DNA of 64,000 nucleotides from Cyanophora paradoxa (taxonomy: Eukaryota > Glaucocystophyceae > Cyanophorales > Cyanophoraceae). A program made the translations under genes and the position numbers. Under the pieces are notes generated by a model. It was given only the letters and a program-made list of their open reading frames with translations. It did not search any database and was not told the DNA's origin. The stretch lies in NCBI GenBank assembly GCA_004431415.1, contig QPMI01000230.1, positions 62,001 to 126,000 on the forward strand, in the 5' to 3' direction. Each line of letters starts with the position of its first letter. Position 1 is the stretch's first letter. This document shows, in pieces, positions 1 through 8,871 of this stretch.

Positions 1-1271
1 GGAGGCGAGGAAGCCGATGGCCTGGATCGTCTTGCCTGGGGCCCCCGGGGGTCATGCGCCTGCTCTGGAAGGGGGGCGGGGGAGGCGGGGGCACCGAGGC
101 CCATCTCGTCGGCGAGGATGGCGTTGCGGCCGGCGAAGTGGGCGTTGCGGAGCCAGTTGATCCCGTCCAGCTGGTACGCGTGCAGCGCCCCTGCCCCGGC
201 CCCACGTTAGGAGGCGAAGGGGGGGGGGGGGCGGGGAGGGATGGGGGTACCCCCGCGGAGGTACTTGGGCTGCGTCCGCCACGCGTGGAACTTGTCGGCG
301 CACTTGGAGGGGCGCGCCTCCTCCGCGCCCTTCCCCGAGGCCCGCAGCAGCGCCTGGCCCGGCATGCATCACGAATGGCGCCGGCCTAGAAAATGGAACC
401 GGGGGCGGGGGGTACCGCGCGGTAGGCGTCGACGAGGGGCCCGAACTTGGCGACGACCTCCGCCTCGGGCTCCCACGTGCAGTCCCGGTACGGCAGCGCG
501 CACCACTGGGGTACGGCCTCAGAGGGGAAGAGGGGGGGGAAGAACTGGGGGGTACCTTCACGAGGAGCTCCTTGGACTTCGAGACTTCCCTGCGGAGCGA
601 GGGGGCTGAGAGAGGGGTACAAGGCGGGCGGCGGGAGGGGTACGCCGCACCGGTGGGCGACGATGCGGTCGGCGTGGAGCCAGGCCTTGTGCACCCCGGG
701 CATGTTCCTGACGCCGGCTCGGCCGACGCCTGGGGGGGGGGAAGAGGGGGGTACCGCGGGTCGACGAGGGAGTCGTCGTTCTCCTCGTCCTCGGCGTCGA
801 CGCCGGCCTCGTCGCCGGCCTCGTCGTTCAGCGCGCCCTCCGTGCGGCGCTTGTACCCCGCCAGCGCCATCTTGAAGGCGGCCCTCATGCGGGCCTGCCG
901 GGGTGCCGTCAGGCGGGCGGGGGAGGGCCGGGCGGGGCGGGGCGGGGGGCGGGCCTGGGGGACCCAGGAGCAGCGGGCCCAGGAGAGGTCGCGCCACTTG
1001 ACGAAGTACTCGGGCTCGCCGTCGGCCCCCGCCCGGTGCGCGAGGACCCGCTCCGGCCGCTCCCGCCCCGCCTCGCAGTCCGCGCACACCGTCGCCTTCT
1101 TGCCCCGCCCCGCCGGCGCCCCCAGCGGCCCGCTGCACTTCGAGCACGCCGGGCCCTGCGTGGCGCCGCGTCAGCGCCCTCGGCGGCGGCCGGGAGGGCG
1201 CGCGGGGCGGCTGGCCTCGGAGTCGGAGTCCTCGGAGTCGGCGGACTTGCGGGGGCGCCCCGCCCCGCGCT

Positions 1272-1304
<33 letters not shown>

Positions 1305-2941
1305 AATCGCCGCTGCTGCGGGCGCGGCGCTTGTACTTCTCGCGCTCGGCCCTGGCCTTGGCCTCTGCCTTCATGCGCTCCACCGCCGCCCGCCGCGCCA
1401 CGATCAGCGCCCGCTCTGTCGCCGCACGCTGCGCGCCGCGCGCTCGCTCGTTGCGCGCACGCACACGGCCACGGGGCAGGGCACCTTGCCGGCGGTGTTG
1501 GTCCCGGGCGGCGACGGGTCGCACTTCTCGCAGAGCCAGAGCTCTGCGGGAGCCGGTCAGGGGCGGCGAGCTTCCCAGAGGGGCCGCGGCGCGCCCTTCG
1601 GGATGGGGTAGGGTCCCCCGTAGCACGCCTGGTGCGCCCAGACTTCGCAGGCTGCGCGGGTGGAGGTCAGCGGGGGCGGCGCGGGGCGGGAGGGAGCGCG
1701 GGGGCGCGCCCTCGCAGGCGACGAGCTGGTTGTCATGCGAGTCCTCGTACGACCCGCACACGGCGCACTGCTCGTCCGACGCGCTGCTGCTCCCCTCGTC
1801 GCTGCTGCTGCTGTCCTCCCCGTCGCTGCCCTCCCCCTCGCTGCCCTCCCTGCCCTTCGCCTTCCCCTTCTCCTTCTTCCCGGCGCCCTTCTCCTCCTCC
1901 TCCGCCCGCGGCTTCTCCTTCTTCGCCGGCTTCGGCTTCGGCTGCGGCTTGGGCATGTCCCGCGCCTCCCGCTCCCCGTCCTGCCGGAGCGGTCGGCGGC
2001 GCGCACGCGGCGAGGGCGGCCCGCGAGGCCGCCTAGGAGCCATCGCGGACCGAGTGCTTGGCGCAGAAGACGGAGAGCGGTCCCTTCCCGTCCGACGTGT
2101 CCACCATGAGCAGCTCGGCGTTGCGCGCGCAGCTCGCGTGCAGGCGCGAGCCGCATCCCTTCGCTCCGCACTCCACCGTCGCCCCCGCATCCTTCCCGCA
2201 GAGCTCGCACGTCTGCGCGACGACGTCAGGGACCGGCTCTGCTCGGCCGCCGCGGTGCAGCTGCGCACTTTTCCGAACTGCTCCAGGTCGATGCACGCGA
2301 TGCCGGCGACGCGCTCCTTCCGATTGTCCTTCAGATCGAGGTAGTAGGTGCCAGAGAGGCTCTCCGCGCAAACGACGTGCGCGTACATGCCTGCGGAGGC
2401 GCGTCAATCTGAGCGAGCGGCGAGCAGGCGCCGGGTGCACCTCCTCCAGCCAGAATTTTGAGCCGCCCCCCCTTGGCTGGGCACAGGCAGCACTCGATGT
2501 TTTGGCCCCTGAGCAGCTTCTTCTCGCTGCGCGCGATCCCGTGTCACCAGCGGCTGCGAAAGGCGGAACAATCGCACCGCAGCTCATATTCCCGCTTGGC
2601 GTCGCGGGCGCGAAGGTTCTCCTCCGGAAGCCACTGCGCCAAGCGTTCAGTTTCTGCATGGCGCGCGACGTTCCGCGCCCGCCCACCTCCGGCTCCGCGT
2701 GCCCTTCAAATTTGACCAGAAACCTGGTGCCCTGCGCGCGCCGTCAGCCGGCGGTCCGAGAAAGCGCGATAGAGAGCGGCGGCGTGCGGCTGACCCTGCC
2801 GACGACTTCCTTGGCCAGGATCTCCTCGACGACGTAGGCGCCTGACTCCTCCGCGCCCGACTCCGCGCCCGAGCCCGACGTGGTCGACTCGCTGTCACTT
2901 TCCGAATCAGCGCTCTTGCGCGCACGCCTCTTCGGCGGCAT
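1..2941 (-). CDS. CHD-type chromatin remodeller, 5' part (runs off left edge)
   Basis: This encodes an ATP-dependent nucleosome remodeller of the CHD class, expected in the nucleus. The ATG at 2941 begins [17 protein letters not shown] chromodomain follows ([15 protein letters not shown] near 2840-2796, then [12 protein letters not shown] near 2720). Next is an extended PHD finger: [12 protein letters not shown] near 2495, [16 protein letters not shown] from 2388, and [15 protein letters not shown] with FCAKHS ending near 2040. A PHD finger lies at about 1775-1505 ([33 protein letters not shown]). CSKC and CADC make another possible zinc site near 1150-1072. Two more chromodomains follow ([15 protein letters not shown] near 1015; [14 protein letters not shown] near 500). 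The SNF2 ATPase starts with [19 protein letters not shown] near 180, and its Walker A region DEMGLG/KTIQ is split by an intron. Domains are seen; the remodelling role is family knowledge. Most of the ATPase is missing. Confidence 0.87.
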
Positions 2942-3231
2942 GGCTGCGACCCGACTCCCGCCAAGCGCGTTCGCTTAGAACCCGAGCCTGTACCCAGTTC
3001 ACGTGGCTTGCGGCCAAACGAGCATCGGCAGCAGCACGGTTAGGGCGCGACGGACTCGCGCAACAAACTTGATGCGCGTGGCTCGCTAGGAGCGAGCAGC
3101 AGGAGCGGTGAGCAAAGCTGCCGACCTCCGCCGAGGCGCAGCAGGTGCGCCGCCGCCGCCCCAGGTAGCTGCCGAATCGCACCGCTAAGCTCGCGCCTCC
3201 TCAGCGCCGGTCGCCGCCGCGGCACAGGGCG
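2942..3231. promoter_or_regulatory. divergent spacer, CHD gene / glycosyltransferase gene
   Basis: This 290 bp gap separates two divergent start codons, so it should hold both promoters. I see no convincing TATA box or other named element; it is GC-rich throughout. Confidence 0.4.
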
Positions 3232-4772
3232 ATGAACAGAGGGCGCGCGAGCGAAGACGACAGCCTGCGCGGCGGCGGGCTCCGAGGCGCGCGAGACTGC
3301 GACATTGAAGAGGTGGCGCTGGCGGTGGAGACGCCGCCGCGCGGCTGCGGCGCGGACCTGGAGGGCCCGCCGCCGCCGTGGCGCAAGCTGCTGCCGCACC
3401 TCGGGAAGCGGACGGTGCAGAGCAGGGGCGGGCGCATCATCGTCGGCTTCTTCGCGCTGGTCTTCCTGCACTGGCTGGTCACCGACCTCTACGTCTTCCC
3501 GCTGCCCAGCATCAAGTGGGAGCACTCGGTCGGGCGCGGGATGCACATCGAGCCCTACAGGCGCGTGTGGAGCAGGGAGGAGGACGTCGCGCACCGGGTC
3601 ACGCTCGTCTCGGCGATGATCGACATCGGGCGGGACAAGTGGGTCAAGATCTCCCGCAGCAAGGACAAGTACGCGCGGAACCTGCGGCGCATGTGCAGCA
3701 TGCGCAACCCGCTCGTCATCTTCATCGAGCCCGGCATGCGCCCCATCGTCGAGGACGAGCGCGCCAAGCACGGCCTCCTCGACAAGGCCCGCCCCCGCCC
3801 GCCCGCCGCGCCCCTCGACTCGACCCCACCCGCTCTGACGCCCACCCGCCGGCCCGCCGGCGCGCGCTCGCGCAGACGCTGATCTTCGACCTGACGCTGG
3901 AGACGCTGCCGGCGGGGCGGTACATCCCGGACGCGGAGCGCATCATGAAGAGCGACGACTACGCCCAGCGCCGCGGCTCCCAGAAGTGGCCCGAGTACAT
4001 GTACCCCCTCTACAACATCGTCATGTGGTCCAAGGCCCGCGTCCCCCGCTCCGGCTGTCGCTCTACCGTCGTCACCTGATGCCACCCCGCAGATCGGGTG
4101 GATGAAGAACGCGACCGACACGAACCCCTTTAACACGGACTACTTCATCTGGATCGACGCCGGCATCCACACCGGCCCGTCCCCCCCCTTCGTTCCTGTA
4201 CCCTTCTAATCTTCCGGTGCAGGGATGCTGCTCACCAAGCACCTGGGGCGCCCTATCCCCGTCTGGGGCGGCCCCGACGCCCGCCTCTTCCAGATGCCGA
4301 AGACCTCGGTTCGGTTCATGGCCACGGACATTCCCCAGGCGCGCCGTTCTGTACCCCTCCCGGCGAGCTGCTGTGCCGTACCCCCTGACGCCCGGGGGCA
4401 CAGTGGAAGGACCTGGACTTCCGCTCGTTCACGATGGCCCACGTGAACCGCTTCGCGGGTACGATGTTCGGAGGCCACAAGAACGCGATCCAATGGCTCT
4501 ACGAGCGCTGGTCTGATCCGGTCGAAGGGATACCATCTCTTCTCCGCTGATGGAGGTACGCCCGCAGCGAGGAGGTCTACGAGGAGTGGATTTCAATGAA
4601 CGTCGTCGATCAGGTACCCACTGCGCTTGTTTTCTCATGTACCCCTCCCCTGATTCTGATAATCGCGTCCCCCCCGTAGGACCAGACCGTCTTCTCCACC
4701 CTCTACCTGAAGTACCCCCACAACTTTGACATCTTCGTCGGCTGGTGGCCCCGCGTCGTCGAAGACTTCTAG
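3232..4772 (+). CDS. HtrL/YibB-like type II membrane glycosyltransferase
   Basis: The ATG at 3232 opens a protein with a cytosolic N-terminus, one membrane segment (about residues 68-87, IIVGFFALVFLHWLVTDLYV) and a lumenal domain. This is the layout of a Golgi type II glycosyltransferase. Motifs fit the HtrL/YibB (WlaTC-like) family: VTLVSAMIDIGRDKW, then TDYFIWIDAGIHTG, a divided acidic centre typical of GT-A enzymes, and FAGTMFGGHKNAI. Exon 1 ends at 3786 and the next exon is 3876-4034; both flanking introns have GC donors and join in phase 0. Further exons carry MLLTKHLG, WKDLDFRSFTMAHVNR and DQTVFSTLYLKYPHNFDIF. The stop at 4770-4772 follows WWPRVVEDF and overlaps a possible donor, so a longer tail ending at 4905 is possible. 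The sugar donor and acceptor cannot be told from the sequence. Confidence 0.8.
3787..3875 (+). other. GC-AG intron (glycosyltransferase gene)
   Basis: This intron of 89 nt has donor AAG|GCCCGC and acceptor GCGCAG. Removing it joins LLDK to TLIFDLTLE in phase 0; no GT donor nearby keeps the frame. Confidence 0.75.
4035..4092 (+). other. GC-AG intron (glycosyltransferase gene)
   Basis: This intron of 58 nt has donor AAG|GCCCGC, a CTGAT branch-like word near the end and acceptor CGCAG. It joins IVMWSK to IGWMKNATD in phase 0. Confidence 0.75.
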
Positions 4773-4905
4773 TACCTCTTCATGGTCCCTTTCACGTACC
4801 CCCCTCAGCTCTAAATATGCAGTTGAATTTGCAGTTCGGATCGATATCGTTGCATTGCCGGCACCCGTACCGGAACTTGCGCATGCGAATGCATCAGTAC
4901 TATAG

Positions 4906-5220
4906 GTATTAGTAATGATCATGACCCTGCAATATTAATTGAGCTCGAGCGCGCGCGCCAATATTAATTGCGAGGCTCGCGTTATATTAACGATAACCGC
5001 GCGCGCGCGCGAGCTCGAGCTCGCGATCGAGCTCCGAGGCTCGCCAGCTCGATCGCAAGCTCAAGCTTGATCATGAGCTCGGCCGCGCGCCCGCGCGCGC
5101 GGGGTGCCGCGCGGCCGGCGCCGGCCGCGGGCGCCAGCGCTAGCACTCCGGATCCGGGATCCGGATCCGCAGCGCCGAATTCGAACCCACGGTTGGCTGC
5201 CCCCGAAAAAGAAAACAAAC
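4906..5220. other. palindrome-crowded spacer
   Basis: No gene is seen here. The first third is AT-richer (AATATTAATT occurs twice); the rest alternates CG runs with many six-base palindromes (GAGCTC, AAGCTT, TGATCA, GCCGGC, GGCGCC, GCTAGC, GGATCC three times, GAATTC). The last 20 bases before the next ATG are purine-rich, as expected for a 5' leader. Confidence 0.6.
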
Positions 5221-6659
5221 ATGGGGAAAAAGCCGGAGCTCGAGGCGGCCCCGAGGCGGCGCGCGGGCTTCCCGTTCCTGTCGCTACTGCTGCGACCCGA
5301 CCGGGATGCCGTGCTGTCCTACCTCGACGCGCGCGGCGGCGACCCGCTCTCGTACGCCGCCGATGGGCACCACCTGATCGCCCCGGGCACGCGCGGCGTG
5401 CGCCCGCGCAACGGATACAGCCCGAACGGCTTCAGAGTGGTCGTGGGCCGCGGATCGCACGTGCGCGCCGGAGGGATGGACGGCGCCGTTAATCTGACAG
5501 CGAGGGCGCGCGCAGACGTTCGAGGTCGCGCGCGACTTCGTGAAGGACTTCCAGATGGTCGCTCGCGCTACCAAGAACCCGCTTCTGTACGCTGAGCTCT
5601 GGCCGCCCGGCGCGCTCACGCAGGTGACTTGCTGCCCCCGTTTTCACGCCTTCGCTGCGCATAGCTAAGCGATCGGGCGCCGCGGCAGCGGGAGGCGCCG
5701 CTGGCGGTCGTCGCGAGGGTCTACGGCGTGCTCTGGAGCGTGAGCCCGTGCCGGCTGCTGTACGCGCAGGAGTCGGACGGGGGCGGCTCGCGCACCTTCG
5801 CCCTCAGCTACGGGACCCTCACGGACCACCTCATCTCGGGCGAGGAGCGGTGCGCGCCTCGGCGCTGCGCCCGCCTGGGCGCACGCACAGGAGAGAGCGG
5901 GGGCGGGGGCGCAGGTTCCGGGTGACGCACGAGAAGGGGAGCGACCTGGTGGAGTTCGAGGTGGCCTCCCTCTCGCAGCCCAACGAGCGGCGCTGGGGCC
6001 CCCTCGGCCGCGCCGCCGGCGTCTTCGTCAAGCCCCTGCAGCGCATCTTCGTGCGGGAGACGGCCCGCGCCGTCTTCGAGCACTGCCGCCGCGCCGAGGG
6101 CGACTACCGCCTCCGCGGCGCCCCCGGCGTGCCCCGCTTCCCCCGCTTCTGGGAGCCCGGCCTCCCCGTCCTCCAGGGCGCCTTGGGCCCCGCCCCGCCC
6201 GGCCCCGCCGCCGGCCCCTCCAGGCGGGAGAAGGAGCCGGCGGCCAAGCGGGAGGCGCCCTCGAATCGGGACCCGGAGCCCGACGCGAGCCCTCCGAAGA
6301 AGGCGCCGGCGGCCGCGAAGCGGGGGGCGGCGGCGAGGAAAGAGGAGGCGGAGGGGACGAGGAAGGAGCCGCCAGCCGGGGCCGCCCCCAAGAAGGGCGC
6401 GGCGCCGCCCCCGGCGCCCTCGACGTCGGCCTCGGCGCCGGCGAAGGGCGAGGCGTCCCCCAAGGCGGCGGCGCCGGCGGGCAGGCCGGCCGGATCCGCT
6501 GCGCCCCCGGCGCCGGCGCCGCGGCCGAAGAAGGCGGCCCCGGCGCCAGCCGCGAAGAGCGGCCCGCCGGCGCCAGCGGCCCCTACAGCAGCGGCGGCTG
6601 CCCCTCCCAAGGCCCCCTCTCCTCCTTCCCCTCCCTCGGGCTCGTCCCCCCCGAAATGA
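5221..6659 (+). CDS. DUF1990 (UPF0548) protein with Pro/Ala/Lys-rich tail
   Basis: The start at 5221 lies in a good eukaryotic context (AAACATGG). The N-terminus MGKKPELEAAPRRRAGF leads into LLRPDRDAVLSYLDA and the glycine-rich GYSPNGFRVVVGRG. After a short intron comes FEVARDFVKDFQMVARA, then VARVYGVLWSVSPCRLLYAQE. The diagnostic DUF1990 core is TFALSYGTLTDHLISGEER, joined over an intron to FRVTHEKGSDLVEFEVASLS and then WGPLGRAAGVFVKPLQRIF. The family has no agreed biochemical role; the fold is thought to be a small beta barrel. From about 6200 to the stop at 6657-6659 the protein is a low-complexity Pro/Ala/Lys/Gly tail of about 150 residues, probably disordered. That tail is not part of the family domain and its use is unknown. 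Confidence 0.77.
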
Positions 6660-6778
6660 GCACTTCAGCCGACCGCGGCGCCGCAGCACGTTGCACGCGC
6701 ACTAGCGGTCTTTAGCATGCGAACAGTCAAGCCTAAGCTGCCGCGGCGCCCGAGCCTCGGAGCTCCACGACTATCGAT

Positions 6779-7702
6779 TCACGCTAGGTCGGTGAGTGAG
6801 GGAGAGAGGCGGCTAGGGCGGCGGCTCGGCGCGCCGCCTCGGGCACGCTCCTCGGCCTCGTCGAGCGCGCGCCGCAGGGCCGCCATCTCCGCCTGCGCGC
6901 GCTCCGCCGCCGCCGCGCTCTCCGCGCGCGCCCGCTCCGCCCGCATCAGCGCCCACTCCGCCGCCTCGGCCCGCCGCTGGTGGTAGGCCGCGGCCGCGGC
7001 CACCTCCTCCGCCAGCAGCAGCAAGTCTGCCGCCCACTCCGCCATGTCGAGCTGCGCTTCTGCCAGCGCGCGCTCGGCCTCCTCGGCCCGCGCCCGCTGC
7101 TCCGCCGCCTCCGCCTCCGCCGCCTCCGCCCGCCGCTGAAGCTGCAGCTCGCCCTAGCCGAGCAGCCGCCCGGGCTCGATGACGACGCGGAGGTGGAGGT
7201 CGGCGCCGAAGAGGAAGCCTGCCGCGGGGTCCGCCACCGTGGACAAGGGCGCGAAGCGATGAAAGCCGTCGAAGTGCAGAGTGTGCACGCCAGACTTCAG
7301 CGCCACATCCCTGGCACGATCCTTGCTGAGGAGCGTGATGGTGTAGTTCGCCTCGTAGCCTTCGCCGTCTCCCCATCGCAGGTACACGCCGAAATGCTCC
7401 GTGCTCCCGTCGTCTGCATTGTCCCCGTTGGGATACACAAGCATTTTCCTGCTGAAGCGTAAGCTTCGGCAGCCGTCTCTCGTTGGCCATTTTGACGGCG
7501 CACCATTGCCCAAGGGCGTCTTCCTCAGGATCGATGGTGACGTGCGGCCGATCGTCGCCGGCTTCCTCCTTCAGCTCAAGGTAGTCCCGCACGACGAACT
7601 TCAGCGACTCGCCCTGCCGAAGCCGCGCCGTCAGAGCCGCGCATCACCGGGCTGCAAGAGCGCCCCCCGCGCCCGCACCGAAATCTGAAGTATGGTTCCC
7701 AT
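6779..7702 (-). CDS. MATH-domain protein with in-frame stop before a coiled-coil
   Basis: The ATG at 7702 gives MGTILQIS, joined over a 65 nt intron (GTGCGG...CTGAC...CAG) to ESLKFVVRDYLELKEEAGDD. A 51 nt intron then restores the MATH signature WKMLVYPNGD, which is broken in genomic sequence. The domain continues FGVYLRWGDGEGYEANYTI, AGFLFGADLHLRVVIEP, and stops at TAG 7156-7154 (GRLLG*). MATH domains bind peptides and often serve as substrate adaptors for cullin ligases. Downstream in the same frame about 125 codons stay open to TGA 6781-6779, encoding a strongly helical Ala/Glu/Arg segment (LDMAEWAADLLLLAEEVAA) that looks like a coiled-coil. Either the protein ends at 7154, or the TAG is removed by an optional 51 nt intron (7186-7136), or it is read through. 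No BTB domain is present. The MATH call is firm; the C-terminus is open. Confidence 0.75.
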
Positions 7703-8230
7703 TTCGACGAGCCGCAGAAAGGCCGCCCCTGCAATCGTAGCTGCAGGAAATCTGTAACAGGGTACAAGCTGCAGCCCATGTCAGACAGAGTCAAGATGAT
7801 CCAATAAAGGGCGGAATCCGCCACGAGGTGCGCACATCGAAGAGGGGGAAGCAGCCGACAGTGCCGATCAACAGGACACCGACAGTGCCGCATCAACGGA
7901 GCGCCGACAGCGCCGCAGAGTCCAGCGAACGGGCCCAATGGAGCAACAGCGTCGCGCCCCGCGTCGCAACGCCGCCAGCTAGATCACTCTTTAGCGGCAA
8001 CGAGGGACGTCGCTCCTGCTTTGCGATGCGCGTGCGCGTCCAACGCCTGTAATGAAGAATCAGCGGCGTGCCCGAAGAAGCGCCCGAGCTAGGTGAGCTC
8101 ACGCACTGCTGCTCACAGGCACGGAAGCCTGCCGGAAGGAAGGGAACGCCGCTGATCGGCCCTGATCGCCGATGACCGACTGCATTGTGCATTCTGCAAC
8201 GCGAAAAGCATGATACGGATTCTGCATTCT

Positions 8231-8293
8231 GCATTCTGCGATACGGAAACCAGTACAGATAGCGATCGTACTGGTTTCCGTATCGCAGAATGC
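8231..8293. repeat. perfect 26-bp inverted repeat with 11-nt loop
   Basis: Positions 8231-8256 are the exact reverse complement of 8268-8293; the loop is AGATAGCGATC. Arms begin GCATTCTGCGATACGG. The arm word GCATTCTGC occurs again just to the left, and a diverged arm-like piece (GATACGAAAAGGAAAC) lies near 8329, so it sits in a small cluster of decayed repeats. Confidence 0.9.
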
Positions 8294-8310
8294 GGAAACG
8301 AAACTAATAG

Positions 8311-8334
8311 CGATTGCGATTGCGATTGCGATAC
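8311..8334. repeat. short (GCGATT)n tandem repeat
   Basis: Three to four copies of GCGATT stand next to the hairpin region, just to its right. Confidence 0.75.
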
Positions 8335-8871
8335 GAAAAGGAAACTGATAGTGAACAGTGATGCCTGCGAGCGCTTTCAGGCGAAAACTTGCCGGGGAAG
8401 CGGTCGGAAGCTGGGCTGCAATCGAGCAGAGATGCTCGGTTGTTGTTCGAGAAGAACCGGAGGACGCGCGAAGCGGCTTCGGCCATTGCACACATGTACA
8501 CCTCCGTGCGCGCTGGGAGAGGGTGGTGGTTTGGTACCGTATACCCCCCGCCCCGGCCCGAGCCGCCCGACCTGGTCGGACCTACCTGCCACGGACCTGG
8601 CACCAAGTTAAAAATTGAGCGAGGGAGGTGGGCGCCCCCGTACGCGTCCGACGCGTAAGGGTCGAGCGTCGACGTCTGCAGCGCTATAGCTAGCTGCCGC
8701 AGCATGCGCATGCGCACTAGCTATAGTGCAGCGCCTCGAGCTCTGTGGCTGCAGCTGCAGCTTCGAAAATTCCCGGTTTTGATTAAGCTTGCCATAAATA
8801 TACAAGCATATACCGTATAGTAAACTACATATTATGATCTCTTGAGCGCTATAGCTAGCGCTAGCGCAGCG

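Larger units (their letters stand above)
7703..8871. other. gene-free spacer with short repeats and a hairpin
   Basis: No credible coding sequence was found. The left part up to about 8150 is unremarkable. From 8180 to 8345 it holds repeats of GCATTCTGC, a 26 bp inverted repeat and a (GCGATT) run. From 8640 to 8880 it is crowded with self-complementary words such as GCTATAGCTAGC and GCATGCGCATGCGC. Confidence 0.6.

Noticed and set aside
5040..5180. Cluster of restriction-like sites resembling a cloning polylinker
   Set aside because: Similar palindrome-rich stretches occur in other spacers of the window, and no vector sequence flanks it, so contamination is not supported.
8231..8293. Rho-independent terminator or CRISPR-like repeat
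   Set aside because: There is no T-run, no spaced repeat series, and the genome is eukaryotic.
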